DNA of 64,000 bases from Paracoccaceae bacterium. GTDB taxonomy: Bacteria; Pseudomonadota; Alphaproteobacteria; Rhodobacterales; Rhodobacteraceae. The stretch spans positions 124,001 through 188,000 of the forward strand of contig JASBTX010000042.1 of NCBI GenBank assembly GCA_030148225.1, given 5' to 3'. Under the pieces are notes generated by a model. It had not been told where the DNA came from, did no database searches, and worked only from the letters and a program-made list of their open reading frames with translations. Shown piece by piece: positions 44,767 to 54,417 of the stretch. A program made the translations under genes and the position numbers. How positions within the stretch are numbered: the stretch's first letter is position 1; the number at the start of each line of letters is the position of its first letter.

Positions 44767-45642
44767 ATGGAAATCAGGGATATCGGCATTGTCGGGGCAG
44801 GGCAGATGGGCAACGGTATTGCCCATGTCTGCGCGCTGGCCGGTTACAGGGTCAAGCTGAACGACGTGTCCCAGGATGCCATCAATGCCGCCTTGGCGAC
44901 GATCGAGGCGAATCTCAACCGGCAGATCGCGCGCGGCAAGATCACCGAGGCCGATCGCGATGGTGCGATGGGCAATATTCAGACCACGCTCAGGCTGGCC
45001 GATCTGGGGGATACCGATCTGGTAATCGAGGCCGCGACCGAGCGCGAAACGATCAAGACGGCCATTTTCGAGGATCTGGTGCCGCATCTGCGCGAGAACA
45101 CTATCCTGACCTCGAATACCTCCTCGATCTCGATCACACGGCTGGCGTCGCGCACAGACAGGCCGGAACGGTTCATGGGCTTTCACTTCATGAACCCCGT
45201 GCCGCTGATGCAGCTTGTGGAACTGATCCGCGGCATCGCAACCGACGAGCCCACATATAACAGCTGTCTTGCGGTGGTGAACCGCCTGGGCAAGACCGCC
45301 GCATCGGCCGAGGATTTTCCGGCATTCATCGTTAACCGTATCCTGATGCCCATGATCAACGAGGCCGTCTATACGCTTTACGAAGGGGTGGGATCGGTAT
45401 CCTCGATCGACAGTTCTTTGCGGCTGGGGGCGAACCATCCGATGGGGCCGCTCGAACTGGCGGACTTCATCGGGCTGGATACCTGTCTGGCGATCATGAA
45501 TGTCCTTCACGAAGGGCTGGCCGACACCAAGTACCGTCCTTGTCCGCTCCTGACCAAATATGTCGAGGCCGGATGGCTGGGCCGTAAAGCGGGGCGCGGG
45601 TTTTACGACTATCGCGGCGAAACACCCGTTCCGACCCGCTGA
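44767..45642 (+). CDS. 3-hydroxybutyryl-CoA dehydrogenase
   Basis: The 291-residue protein has the NAD motif IGIVGAGQMGNGIAHVCALA, VIEAATERETIKTAIFEDL, the catalytic His in ERFMGFHFMNPVPLMQLVEL and GRKAGRGFYDY at the end. Size fits the stand-alone enzyme rather than a trifunctional fusion. It interconverts 3-hydroxybutyryl-CoA and acetoacetyl-CoA. Its last 34 bases overlap the convergent tag gene. Confidence 0.93.
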   Translation: MEIRDIGIVGAGQMGNGIAHVCALAGYRVKLNDVSQDAINAALATIEANLNRQIARGKITEADRDGAMGNIQTTLRLADLGDTDLVIEAATERETIKTAIFEDLVPHLRENTILTSNTSSISITRLASRTDRPERFMGFHFMNPVPLMQLVELIRGIATDEPTYNSCLAVVNRLGKTAASAEDFPAFIVNRILMPMINEAVYTLYEGVGSVSSIDSSLRLGANHPMGPLELADFIGLDTCLAIMNVLHEGLADTKYRPCPLLTKYVEAGWLGRKAGRGFYDYRGETPVPTR

Positions 45643-46202
45643 GCGGCCAGCACGCCGTGCCGGGGACAGCCGGTCAGGTGATCATTTACGAGGCCTGCCG
45701 CCTGCATGAACGCATATACCGTGGTCGGCCCGCAAAACCGGAACCCACGCGATTTCAGATCCTTTGACATCGCCTGCGACACCTTGGTCTGGCCCGGTAT
45801 GTCGGCCATGCTGGTATGGGCGTTCTGGACCGGCTCCCCCCCGACAAAAGACCAGATATATCGCGAAAATCCGGTCTCATCCTCGATCACCGTCCATGCA
45901 CGTGCATTTCCCAGCGTGGCATCAATCTTGCCCCGGTGGCGAATGATACCGGCGTCTTGAAGAAGCTCTTCCACCTTTTCCGGCCCCCAGCCCGCCAAAA
46001 CCTGCGGATCAAAACCGGCGAATGCCTTGCGGAAATTCTCGCGTTTGCGCAGGATCGTGATCCAGCTCAGCCCGGCCTGAAACCCTTCCAGACAAAGCAT
46101 TTCAAACAACCGTCGGCCATCGGTTTCGGGCACGCCCCATTCGGTGTCGTGATAGGCCTGATACAGCGGGTCATCGCCGGGCCAGGAACAGGGTTCGCTC
46201 AT
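45609..46202 (-). CDS. tag: DNA-3-methyladenine glycosylase I
   Basis: The 197-residue protein has the Tag zinc snap: Cys in EPCSWPG, His in YHDTEWGVP, and NDHLTGCPRH at the end. LEGFQAGLSWITILRKREN and the HhH region GIIRHRGKIDATLGNAR are as in the family. ATG 46202 has GGAG six bases ahead; ATG 46214 is the alternative. It removes 3-methyladenine from DNA. Convergent overlap with the hydroxybutyryl-CoA dehydrogenase gene is 34 bases. Confidence 0.94.
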   Translation of the reverse strand: MSEPCSWPGDDPLYQAYHDTEWGVPETDGRRLFEMLCLEGFQAGLSWITILRKRENFRKAFAGFDPQVLAGWGPEKVEELLQDAGIIRHRGKIDATLGNARAWTVIEDETGFSRYIWSFVGGEPVQNAHTSMADIPGQTKVSQAMSKDLKSRGFRFCGPTTVYAFMQAAGLVNDHLTGCPRHGVLAAQRVGTGVSPR

Positions 46203-46307
46203 TTTGGGCTCCATTTCCGTCTTTTATGAAATTTGGAACAAAAGTGGAATATTCATTCTTTGTTAACGCGCCGGGCGCAGGTTTTCCCCGACAATGCGGA
46301 GGGACAG

Positions 46308-47138
46308 ATGACGGCACTACCCATGGGCCTCGACATGGCGGCGATGGACAACCCGCTGAACGCGGCGGTGGTCATGCGCGACCGCAAGGTGATCGATATG
46401 GTGGAACAGGCGATTGCGCGGCGCCACATGTTTCTGGCCTATCAGCCGGTGTTCAACGCCGCCAACCATGATCAGGCCGTGTTTTACGAGGGGCTGATGC
46501 GGCTCAGGGATGGCTCGGGCCGTGTCATCCCCGCCGCACAATTCATCGCCATCACCGAAACCAGCGAGATCGGACGCAAGATCGATTGCCTCGCGCTGGA
46601 AGAGGGGCTGCGCGCGCTTGCGCAAAATGAACGGCTGCAGCTTTCGGTCAACATGTCTGCCCGGTCGATCGGATACAGCCCCTGGACAGATACGCTCGAG
46701 GCGGGGCTGGCCCTGTCCCCCACCATCGCCGAACGGCTGATCCTCGAGGTGACCGAGGCATCGGCCATGATCATGCCCGATATCGTGTCGGCATTCATGT
46801 CACGGTTGCAGTCAGTGGGTATCAGGTTTGCGCTGGACGACTTTGGCGCGGGCTATACCTCGTTTCGCTATCTCAGGGATCTGCTGTTTGACATGGTCAA
46901 GATCGATGGCCAGTTCATCCGCGATATTTCCGAGTCGCCGGACAATCAGGTGCTGACCTCTGCTCTGGTGGAAATATCGCGTCATTTCGATATGTTAACC
47001 ATCGCCGAAGGGGTCGAACAGGCCGAGGATGCAGCCTTTGTCAGATCGATGGGGGTGGACTGTGTTCAGGGTTACCTGTTCGGGGCGCCGACCGAAAACC
47101 AGCCCTGGAACCGTCAAAACAGCATGGCAACCGCCTGA
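46308..47138 (+). CDS. EAL-domain protein (c-di-GMP phosphodiesterase or receptor)
   Basis: The 276-residue product is almost entirely one EAL domain without GGDEF, PAS or membrane parts. YEGLMRLRD replaces EAL with EGL; the metal ligands appear to be kept (LEVTEAS, ALDDFGAGYTSF, MVKIDGQFIRDI, IAEGVEQAED, VQGYLFG). It may cleave c-di-GMP or bind it. ATG 46308 follows GCGGAGGGACAG; the earlier ATG at 46233 is not supported. Confidence 0.9.
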   Translation: MTALPMGLDMAAMDNPLNAAVVMRDRKVIDMVEQAIARRHMFLAYQPVFNAANHDQAVFYEGLMRLRDGSGRVIPAAQFIAITETSEIGRKIDCLALEEGLRALAQNERLQLSVNMSARSIGYSPWTDTLEAGLALSPTIAERLILEVTEASAMIMPDIVSAFMSRLQSVGIRFALDDFGAGYTSFRYLRDLLFDMVKIDGQFIRDISESPDNQVLTSALVEISRHFDMLTIAEGVEQAEDAAFVRSMGVDCVQGYLFGAPTENQPWNRQNSMATA

Positions 47139-47261
47139 TGACCTGAGACACCTTGCCCGTTGCACGGCCCGGGGATTCCCCCTACAGAACGCCCATCATC
47201 ACAACGGGCATCTGCAAAACCCTCCCCGATTGACAGGCCCGTGACCAACGGAGACTTATCA

Positions 47262-48437
47262 ATGACGAACGTGGTAATAGCGTCCGCTGCCCGTACACCG
47301 GTGGGCAGCTTTAACGGCTCATTTGCAAATACCCCTGCCCATGATCTGGGCGCGGCGGTGCTCGAGGCGGTGGTCGAACGCGCCGGTATCGACAAGGGCG
47401 AAGTCAGCGAAACCATTCTGGGCCAGGTGCTGCAGGCCGGTCAGGGCCAGAACCCCGCGCGCCAGGCGCATATCAACGCGGGCCTGCCCAAGGAAAGCGC
47501 CGCCTGGGGCATCAACCAGGTTTGTGGTTCGGGCCTGCGCACCGTCGCCCTCGCCGCGCAGCACATTCAGCTGGGTGACGCCGATATCGTCGCCGCCGGC
47601 GGTCAGGAAAGCATGTCCCTCTCGCCACATGTCGCGCATCTGCGCGCGGGTAAGAAAATGGGTGACATGAACTTCATCGATTGCATGATCCGCGATGGTC
47701 TCTGGGATGCGTTCAACGGCTATCACATGGGCCAGACCGCGGAAAACGTTGCCGAGCAGTGGCAGATCAGCCGCGAGGCGCAGGATGAGTTCGCGCTCGC
47801 GTCGCAGAACAAGGCCGAAGCCGCGCAAAAGGCAGGCCGTTTCGACGACGAGGTCGTGGCCTTTACCGTCAAGACCCGCAAAGGCGATATCGTTGTCGAC
47901 AAGGACGAGTATATCCGCCACGGTGCCACGCTGGAGGCGATGCAGAAAATGCGTCCTGCCTTCACCAAGGATGGTTCGGTCACCGCAGCCAATGCCTCGG
48001 GCATCAATGATGGTGCAGCCGCAGCCCTGATGATGACTGCGGCAGAGGCCGAGAAGCGCGGTATTGAACCGCTGGCGCGCATCGCATCCTATGCTACCGC
48101 CGGACTGGACCCGTCGATCATGGGTGTCGGTCCGATCTATGCCTCGCGCAAGGCGCTGGAAAAGGCCGGCTGGAAAGCCAGCGATCTGGACCTTGTTGAA
48201 GCCAACGAAGCCTTTGCCGCCCAGGCCTGCGCCGTAAACAAGGATATGGGCTGGGACCCAGAGATCGTGAACGTCAATGGCGGCGCGATTGCCATCGGCC
48301 ATCCCATCGGTGCATCGGGTGCGCGTATCCTGAACACGCTTCTCTTCGAAATGAAGCGCCGTGACGCGAAAAAGGGCCTTGCCACGCTTTGCATCGGCGG
48401 CGGCATGGGTGTCGCCATGTGCCTCGAGCGCGACTAA
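47262..48437 (+). CDS. phaA: Acetyl-CoA acetyltransferase
   Basis: The 391-residue thiolase has the acyl-enzyme Cys in [16 protein letters not shown], the His in [18 protein letters not shown] and the second catalytic Cys in [16 protein letters not shown]. It condenses two acetyl-CoA to acetoacetyl-CoA. The phaB reductase 86 bases downstream shows that it serves polyhydroxybutyrate synthesis. ATG 47262 starts the conserved [17 protein letters not shown]. Confidence 0.95.
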   Translation: MTNVVIASAARTPVGSFNGSFANTPAHDLGAAVLEAVVERAGIDKGEVSETILGQVLQAGQGQNPARQAHINAGLPKESAAWGINQVCGSGLRTVALAAQHIQLGDADIVAAGGQESMSLSPHVAHLRAGKKMGDMNFIDCMIRDGLWDAFNGYHMGQTAENVAEQWQISREAQDEFALASQNKAEAAQKAGRFDDEVVAFTVKTRKGDIVVDKDEYIRHGATLEAMQKMRPAFTKDGSVTAANASGINDGAAAALMMTAAEAEKRGIEPLARIASYATAGLDPSIMGVGPIYASRKALEKAGWKASDLDLVEANEAFAAQACAVNKDMGWDPEIVNVNGGAIAIGHPIGASGARILNTLLFEMKRRDAKKGLATLCIGGGMGVAMCLERD

Positions 48438-48454
48438 CAAAACTGCAAAAACAA

Positions 48455-48487
48455 TTTACGTTGCGTAATATTATTGCGCAACGTAAA
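48455..48487. promoter_or_regulatory. Long inverted repeat between phaA and phaB
   Basis: TTTACGTTGCG and CGCAACGTAAA are perfect 11-bp arms around TAATATTATTG. It lies 36 bases before the phaB start in an AT-rich gap. No T run follows the right arm (GAGATTTGG), so an operator is more likely than a terminator. Confidence 0.65.
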
Positions 48488-48522
48488 GAGATTTGGAATT
48501 TAAAGTTCAAGGAGAATCAAAC

Positions 48523-49248
48523 ATGGGCAGAATTGCTCTTGTCACCGGGGGGTCCCGGGGGATTGGCGCCGCCATATCCAAGGCGTTGAAGGCCGAAGGG
48601 TATGCGGTTGCAGCCACCTATGGCGGAAATGACGAAGCCGCCGCCGCCTTTACCGAAGAAACCGGCATCAAGACCTATAAATGGTCGGTCGGCGACTATG
48701 ATGCTTGCGTTGCCGGTGTCGCCCAGGTCGAAGCTGATCTTGGCCCTGTCGAAGTGCTGGTCAACAATGCGGGCATCACGCGCGATGCGCCATTTCACAA
48801 GATCACGCCCGAACAATGGAGCCAGGTCATCGACACCAATCTGACCGGCGTATTCAACATGACCCATCCGATCTGGCCCGGCATGCGCGAACGCAAGTTC
48901 GGCCGTGTCATCACGATCTCGTCGATCAACGGCCAGAAAGGTCAGTTTGCTCAGGCCAACTATGCCGCCGCCAAGGCGGGCGATATCGGCTTTACCAAGG
49001 CGCTTTCGCAAGAGGGCGCGCGCGCGGGCATCACCGTCAACGCGATCTGCCCGGGCTATATCAATACCGAGATGATGAGCACCATTCCCGAAAAGGTGAT
49101 GAACGAAGTCATCCTGCCACAGATCCCAGTCGGTCGTCTGGGCGAAGCGGATGAGATTGCCCGCTGCGTCGTGTTCCTGGCCTCCGATCAGGCCGGTTTC
49201 ATCACCGGTTCCACGATCTCGGCAAATGGCGGTCAGTACCTGGCCTGA
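48523..49248 (+). CDS. phaB: Acetoacetyl-CoA reductase
   Basis: The 241-residue SDR begins MGRIALVTGGSRGIGAAISK and has VLVNNAGITRDAPFHKITPE, the Ser in VITISSINGQKGQFAQANYA with the Tyr-Lys pair (NYAAAKAG), matching PhaB. It reduces acetoacetyl-CoA to (R)-3-hydroxybutyryl-CoA with NADPH. ATG 48523 follows AAGGAGAATCAAAC. A terminator lies 42 bases after its stop. Confidence 0.95.
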   Translation: MGRIALVTGGSRGIGAAISKALKAEGYAVAATYGGNDEAAAAFTEETGIKTYKWSVGDYDACVAGVAQVEADLGPVEVLVNNAGITRDAPFHKITPEQWSQVIDTNLTGVFNMTHPIWPGMRERKFGRVITISSINGQKGQFAQANYAAAKAGDIGFTKALSQEGARAGITVNAICPGYINTEMMSTIPEKVMNEVILPQIPVGRLGEADEIARCVVFLASDQAGFITGSTISANGGQYLA

Positions 49249-49289
49249 TCCGCTGACGGATCATATCTTTCTGCCGGATACGGCATCAT

Positions 49290-49317
49290 GCCGGCTGCCC
49301 TTGGGTGGCCGGCTTTT
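49290..49317 (+). terminator. Terminator after phaB
   Basis: GCCGGCTGCCC and GGGTGGCCGGC pair over 11 positions with one mismatch around TT and are followed by TTTTCT. Confidence 0.75.
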
Positions 49318-49522
49318 CTGTCTGGTGGCTTGCCCCCGCAGGACAAAGCGGTCAGAGGCTTTGAAATATCAAACACCGGAACGATCCGGATTTCAGCCAA
49401 TTCCGGCAAACTTTTGCAACCAAATCACCCAAACCGGGCGGGAGCTATACCGCCGGTAGTGATGATCCGGTGGCGTCTGTCTGTTGTCTGGGCGACGGTG
49501 AGTTGCGTCGCCCGGGCCCGCG

Positions 49523-49687
49523 TTATCGGGTCAGACGCGCGATTTCTTCTTTGATATGCAGCTTTTTCTTTTTCAGATCAGAAAGCTCCAAAGCATCAAC
49601 TGCCGGATTTTTCTGAGCCATTTCAACTTCTTCAGCGAGTGATTGGTGTTTTTTCTTCAGCTCGATAATACGCCCGCTTAGCGCCAT
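49523..49687 (-). CDS. Small coiled-coil protein, YdcH/DUF465-like
   Basis: A 54-codon frame with ATG at 49687 encodes MALSGRIIELKKKHQSLAEE, EVEMAQKNPAVDALELSDLK and KKKLHIKEEIARLTR. This Lys/Glu-rich two-helix pattern is that of DUF465 (YdcH) proteins, which are widespread in alphaproteobacteria and of unknown role. GGAGGACAG sits ahead of the start on the minus strand. Confidence 0.88.
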   Translation of the reverse strand: MALSGRIIELKKKHQSLAEEVEMAQKNPAVDALELSDLKKKKLHIKEEIARLTR

Positions 49688-49797
49688 ATGCACTGTCCTC
49701 CGTCGTTAGATGGTGCCCAATAGCAGCACAGAATTGAACTCAAGTCACGCTGCACCGCAGCCGGGCCGGGTGGCAGGCCGAGTTTTGCCGAATTCCC

Positions 49798-50565
49798 TTA
49801 AGGGGATGTTAAGCGATCCAGGTCCAGTGCGCCGCCACCCCGCAGAATTTTGTCGGCCTCAGGTGTATGATCGGGCCGGTCGTCCCTGTGGGCGACATGC
49901 CGATGCAGGACCATCGGCGCGAGCAATTGCAGCGGGGCGCGCGCACCTTTTGTGGCCCTCAGGAGGATCCGCCCGGCAGGCTGACCCACCCGGCCTGCGA
50001 TGGGCAGGATGCGTATCCCTCCCAGCCGGTCATCGATACAGGACAAAAGATCACCCAGCCGATCCGCCGACAAAATGATGGTCAGTGTCCCTCGGGGGGT
50101 AAGCCTGCGGGTGGCCGCGCTGACCCACTCGGCAAGCGGCGTGACCTCGTGATTGGCCCGGCTCCGGGCGCTGTCGGGCGGGCGCGTTCCCGCGTCCCGG
50201 CGAAAATAGGGGGGATTGGCGATGACATGGTCGAAATTCCGGGCGCGAATCTCGGCGGGCATCTCTGCCAGATCACCGCAGGCTACCGTGACATCCAGAC
50301 GGTTTTCCCCGGCATTGCGCCGGGCAAGCGCTGCGGTATCGGCATCAATCTCCAGCGCGGTGATGCCGGCGCCTGTCCGGTGCGCGAGGCAAAGCGCGGC
50401 AACGCCTACGCCGCAGCCAAGTTCCAGCACCTGATCGCCGGGGCCTGCGGGGCAGGCAGCGGCCAGCATTACCGCATCCGTACCCGCCCGATAGCCCGCG
50501 CGCGGCTGATGCGCGCGGATCGCACCGCCCAGAAACCCGTCACAGGTCAGATCGCCACCGGTCAT
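49798..50565 (-). CDS. N6-adenine methyltransferase (TrmN6-like)
   Basis: The 255-residue protein has the SAM motif QVLELGCGVGVAALCLAHRT and the amino-methyltransferase motif DHVIANPPYFRR, as in YfiC/TrmN6, which methylates A37 of tRNA-Val in E. coli. GAIRAHQPRAGYRAGTDAVM is the typical N-terminal region. The ATG overlaps the DUF2007 gene stop (ATGA), so both are co-translated. Confidence 0.88.
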   Translation of the reverse strand: MTGGDLTCDGFLGGAIRAHQPRAGYRAGTDAVMLAAACPAGPGDQVLELGCGVGVAALCLAHRTGAGITALEIDADTAALARRNAGENRLDVTVACGDLAEMPAEIRARNFDHVIANPPYFRRDAGTRPPDSARSRANHEVTPLAEWVSAATRRLTPRGTLTIILSADRLGDLLSCIDDRLGGIRILPIAGRVGQPAGRILLRATKGARAPLQLLAPMVLHRHVAHRDDRPDHTPEADKILRGGGALDLDRLTSP

Positions 50566-50783
50566 TCCTCGTAGTGAATGTCATTGTCGCGCAGGACGGC
50601 GCGCGCCATGAACAGATCCTTGTCCCTGACCATCAGCCTGCGGGGCAATACACCGATCGATCCTTCGAGGATGCTCATATGGACGTCCATCTGAAACGTC
50701 TCTATATCCTCACCCCGAAGCAACGCCGTGGCAAATGCGATGATGGTGGGATCACTGCTGCGGATAAGTTCCTTCATGAACAT
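50562..50783 (-). CDS. DUF2007-type small protein
   Basis: The 73-residue product (MFMKELIRSSDPTIIAFATA, then LLRGEDIETFQMDVHMSILE) matches DUF2007, putative signal-transducing proteins. MVRDKDLFMARAVLRDNDIH near the end is typical. ATG 50783 or 50777; longer frames run into the divergent gene and are not credible. It overlaps the methyltransferase start by 4 bases. Confidence 0.85.
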   Translation of the reverse strand: MFMKELIRSSDPTIIAFATALLRGEDIETFQMDVHMSILEGSIGVLPRRLMVRDKDLFMARAVLRDNDIHYEE

Positions 50784-50829
50784 GACATAAGACCACCCGG
50801 CATCGGTTGTCGAGTGATCTGACGGGGCT

Positions 50830-51831
50830 GTGATGAACAAGGTCGAACAAACGCTCAAGCCGCATGACGCGCTTGCCCGGATGCTCGGGGATGAAATGGG
50901 CGCCGTGACCGCGCTGATCGCCGAACGGATGGCATCCCGGCACGCACCGCGCATCCCGGAAATCACGGCGCATCTTGTCGATGCAGGCGGCAAGCGGATC
51001 AGGCCGCTGCTCACCCTCGCCGTGGCGCGCATGTGCGGTTACTCGGGCACCGATCACATCCGTTTGGCTGCAACGGTGGAGTTCATTCATACCGCGACGC
51101 TCTTGCATGACGATGTGGTCGACGAAAGCGGTAAGCGGCGCGGACGGCCCACGGCAAACCTGCTTTGGGACAACAAATCCAGTATCCTTGTGGGTGACTA
51201 TCTGTTTTCACGGGCATTCCAGCTGATGGTCGAGGTCGGATCGCTGCGGATTCTCGATATCCTTGCCAATGCATCCGCCACCATCGCCGAGGGTGAGGTG
51301 CTGCAACTGACGGCGGCGCAGGACCTGTCCACGACCGAAGAGATTTATCTGCAGATCGTGCGCGGCAAAACCGCCGCGCTCTTTTCCGCCGCAACCGAAG
51401 TCGGCGGCGTACTGGCCGGGCTCGGCGATGATGCGGTCCGTGCACTGCATACCTATGGTGATGCGCTGGGCGTGAGTTTTCAGATCGTCGATGATTACCT
51501 CGACTATGGCGGGACCGAGGCGCTGGGCAAGAACACCGGTGATGATTTCCGCGAGCGTAAGCTGACACTACCCGTGATCAAGGCGGTTGCGCGCGGTGAT
51601 GCGCAAGAGCGTGAATTCTGGGCGCGAACCATCGGTAAGGGCGATCAGCGCGACGGCGATCTGAAACAGGCGATGGACCTGCTGGAAAGGCACCGGGCCC
51701 TAAGCGATACGCGGCAGGAAGCGCTGGACTGGGCCGGGAAGGCGAAAACCGCGTTGGAGGATCTGCCGGATCACCCGATCCGAAACATGCTCGCCGACCT
51801 CGCTGATTACGTGGTTCAGCGCATCAACTGA
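50830..51831 (+). CDS. Polyprenyl diphosphate synthase (octaprenyl type)
   Basis: The 333-residue trans-prenyltransferase has the first Asp-rich motif in TATLLHDDVVDESGKRRGRP and the second in QIVDDYLDYGGTEALGKNTG, with GGKRIRPLLTLAVARM near the N-terminus. Small residues in front of the first motif are consistent with a long (C40-C50) ubiquinone side-chain product. It is divergent from DUF2007 and overlaps the convergent ispE by 16 bases. Confidence 0.93.
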   Translation: MMNKVEQTLKPHDALARMLGDEMGAVTALIAERMASRHAPRIPEITAHLVDAGGKRIRPLLTLAVARMCGYSGTDHIRLAATVEFIHTATLLHDDVVDESGKRRGRPTANLLWDNKSSILVGDYLFSRAFQLMVEVGSLRILDILANASATIAEGEVLQLTAAQDLSTTEEIYLQIVRGKTAALFSAATEVGGVLAGLGDDAVRALHTYGDALGVSFQIVDDYLDYGGTEALGKNTGDDFRERKLTLPVIKAVARGDAQEREFWARTIGKGDQRDGDLKQAMDLLERHRALSDTRQEALDWAGKAKTALEDLPDHPIRNMLADLADYVVQRIN

Positions 51832-52655
51832 GCGGCCTCAACCCACCAGTCAGGGTGTTGGCCCGCGATGATGCGAGCACCGTTTTGTGCCGCTGATTCC
51901 GACGGATAGAGGCCGAAGCACGTCGCGCCCGAACCCGACATTCGCGCCAGCATCGCCCCTGTTGCCCGGATCGCATCCAGAACATGCGCAATTCCGGGCG
52001 CCAGTGATATTGCCGGGGCCTCAAGATCATTGCGCATCGTGGCCAGCCATGCCGCGCAATCCGTGGCATCCGACATTTCGGGCAGTATCCCGGGCATCGG
52101 TGCGTTCGCTTTGTTGCCCAGCCGGGCAAATACATCCGGGGTCGCCAGCGGCGTGCCGTCATTGACCATGACCACCCAGATGTCGGGCAGCGGCGGCAGC
52201 GTGGAAATCACCTCGCCCACCCCGGACATGCGCAACGTCTGCCCGTGAACGCAGGCCGGGACATCGGCACCCAGCGACAATTGCCGTTCAATTCCCGGAA
52301 TGTCGCATTGCCAGATACGTGAAAGCGCCTGCAGCGTCGCCGCCGCGTCAGACGAGCCTCCGCCGATACCCGCCGCCGACGGCAACCGTTTTTCCAGTGT
52401 GATGTCGGCACCCGTCGTTGGATTGTGGAACAGGCGCGCCGCCCGCATGACCAGATTGCTGTCATCCACCGGCACCCCGTCCGACATCGGACCGGTCACC
52501 GTCAGCCTCAATTCGTCAGACGGCTGAACGGTGACGGTATCGCCAAATCGTGCAAACACGACAAGACTGTCCAAAAGGTGATAGCCGTCCGGGCGCTGGC
52601 CGGTGACGTGAAGTGTCAGATTGAGCTTGGCCGGGGCAAGGACCTCAGCCGTCAT
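51816..52655 (-). CDS. ispE: 4-diphosphocytidyl-2-C-methyl-D-erythritol kinase
   Basis: The 279-residue GHMP kinase starts EVLAPAKLNLTLHVTGQRPD, GYHLLDSLVV, has the ATP loop LPSAAGIGGGSSDAAATLQA and the C-terminal ARMSGSGATCFGLYPS. It phosphorylates CDP-methylerythritol in the non-mevalonate isoprenoid route, which fits the neighbouring prenyl synthase. ATG 52655 overlaps the TPR gene end by 11 bases. Confidence 0.95.
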   Translation of the reverse strand: MTAEVLAPAKLNLTLHVTGQRPDGYHLLDSLVVFARFGDTVTVQPSDELRLTVTGPMSDGVPVDDSNLVMRAARLFHNPTTGADITLEKRLPSAAGIGGGSSDAAATLQALSRIWQCDIPGIERQLSLGADVPACVHGQTLRMSGVGEVISTLPPLPDIWVVMVNDGTPLATPDVFARLGNKANAPMPGILPEMSDATDCAAWLATMRNDLEAPAISLAPGIAHVLDAIRATGAMLARMSGSGATCFGLYPSESAAQNGARIIAGQHPDWWVEAAQLMR

Positions 52656-54333
52656 TGGCGATGGAGATCGGGTCTGCGCCCTCTTCCTCGAGCACGGCAT
52701 CAAGCCCAACCTCCAGCTTGCGCCGGATGCGGATAAGTTCCTCTTCCTCGGGGTCGAAAGACATGGCGCGCCGCCACTGAAACTCGGCCTCGCGATAGCG
52801 TCCAACGGCCCAGTATACATCGCCCAGATGGTCATTGATGATCGGATCGACCGGCATCAGTTCGACGGCCCTTTCCATCGGTTCCACCGCCTCGGCAAAG
52901 CGGCCAAGCCGATACAGAACCCAGCCCAGGCTGTCGGTGATATAGCCGTCATTCGGGCGCTCCGAGACGGCGGTTTCGATCATCTCCAGCGCTTCTTCCA
53001 GGTTCTCGCGCTTTTCGACAAAGGAATATCCCAGATAATTCAACACCAGCGGCTGATTGGGCCTGAGCGCAAGTGCAAACCGGAAATCGGCCTCGGCCTG
53101 ATCCCAGTTGTCGATACGTTCATTGGCAATCCCGCGCGAGTAATACACCCCCCAATGGCGGGGCATGTTTTCGTCGATCATCGCAATGGCGCGGTCATAT
53201 GCCTTGGCGGCCTCTTCATAGCGTTCAAGGCGGCGCAGTGTATCACCCAGTGCGATGTGCACGCGCATGATGTCGCCATGGGTCTTGCCCAGCTGGGTCA
53301 GAACTTCGATCGCGGCGTCGGGCTTGTCACTGGCATAAAGCGCCTCTGCGCGGCCCATCTCGGCGCTGAAAAAGGCCGGGTCTTCGCGCGGAACGCGATC
53401 ATAGGCCTCGGTCGCCAACTCGTACTGACCAAGCGATTCCAGCAGGCCGGCGCTTAGCAGGATGGCATCGATATTGCCCGGGTCCAGATATTCGGCCACC
53501 CGGGAATAGATCAGCGCCAGCGTGTCATCCGCCTCTCCGCTTAGTGCTGAGGCCAGCATGTAAAACACCTGCGCCTGACCCTCGCGGGCCGATCCGACAA
53601 CGTCAAAGGCGACAGGGGCACCGGCAGACAGCATGCGGCGCAGCTCTGCCAGTTCCGGATCGGAACTGCCGGGGAATGTAGCATCCAGAAGTTCGACAGC
53701 GTCTGCGCCACGCTCTAGCTGGCTGAGTACCTGTGCATAGGCAATCACACCCGTGCGCGTCATCTGCAGCGGGCCGCTTGCATCGCCCGAGAGTATCTCG
53801 GCGGCACTTTCGTAGTCACCAACAAGGGCAAGCGCGAGCGATTTGTGAAACAGGCCAAATTCCCTGAGGCCCGACTGGGTGGCGACTTTGTCGAATGCCG
53901 CCATGGCCTTGCCCACACTGCCTTTGGCCAGATAATCCCAACCACCGACCAGCCCATCGACCAGACCCAGCGAACTGGACACGGTTTGCTCGGGATCGTA
54001 GCTGCCATCTTTCAGCCGCCCGGCAGTCATGACCAGTTCAGCAATCTGGCTTTCGACATCTTCGGCAGCGGTCAGGCGCGTGGCGACGGTGACCGCGTTG
54101 TCGACCCGACCCAGCGCAACCTGATTAACGATCAGGCTCTCCATGATCTGGTAATTCGACGGGTCGCGCACCAGCGTCTGAGTGTAGTAATTGACTGCTT
54201 CACGGAAATCGCTGGCGGTGCTGGCCTGCCGTGCGGCGAGGTAGGAACCGGATATATCGTTATGCGCCTGCACTGGCAAAGCGAGGGCCATCACCGTGGC
54301 AATGGCCGTCAGGCAGGTGGAAAAACGAGTCAT
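52645..54333 (-). CDS. Exported TPR-repeat protein
   Basis: The 562-residue protein has a signal peptide (FSTCLTAIATVMALALPVQA) and TPR repeats along most of its length, e.g. ELATEAYDRVPREDPAFFSA, YEEAAKAYDRAIAMIDENMP and WDQAEADFRFALALRPNQPL, ending in a Glu-rich tail. Such proteins are periplasmic protein-binding scaffolds. It is translationally coupled to ispE. Partner unknown. Confidence 0.9.
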   Translation of the reverse strand: MTRFSTCLTAIATVMALALPVQAHNDISGSYLAARQASTASDFREAVNYYTQTLVRDPSNYQIMESLIVNQVALGRVDNAVTVATRLTAAEDVESQIAELVMTAGRLKDGSYDPEQTVSSSLGLVDGLVGGWDYLAKGSVGKAMAAFDKVATQSGLREFGLFHKSLALALVGDYESAAEILSGDASGPLQMTRTGVIAYAQVLSQLERGADAVELLDATFPGSSDPELAELRRMLSAGAPVAFDVVGSAREGQAQVFYMLASALSGEADDTLALIYSRVAEYLDPGNIDAILLSAGLLESLGQYELATEAYDRVPREDPAFFSAEMGRAEALYASDKPDAAIEVLTQLGKTHGDIMRVHIALGDTLRRLERYEEAAKAYDRAIAMIDENMPRHWGVYYSRGIANERIDNWDQAEADFRFALALRPNQPLVLNYLGYSFVEKRENLEEALEMIETAVSERPNDGYITDSLGWVLYRLGRFAEAVEPMERAVELMPVDPIINDHLGDVYWAVGRYREAEFQWRRAMSFDPEEEELIRIRRKLEVGLDAVLEEEGADPISIANDG

Positions 54334-54417
54334 GCGCGGGCCTCCGTTCGTCTTTCCACGGACCCTAGGGCGCGATACCGGCCAAGGCAACAAAACCGGC
54401 GCGAAATGACCGCATTG

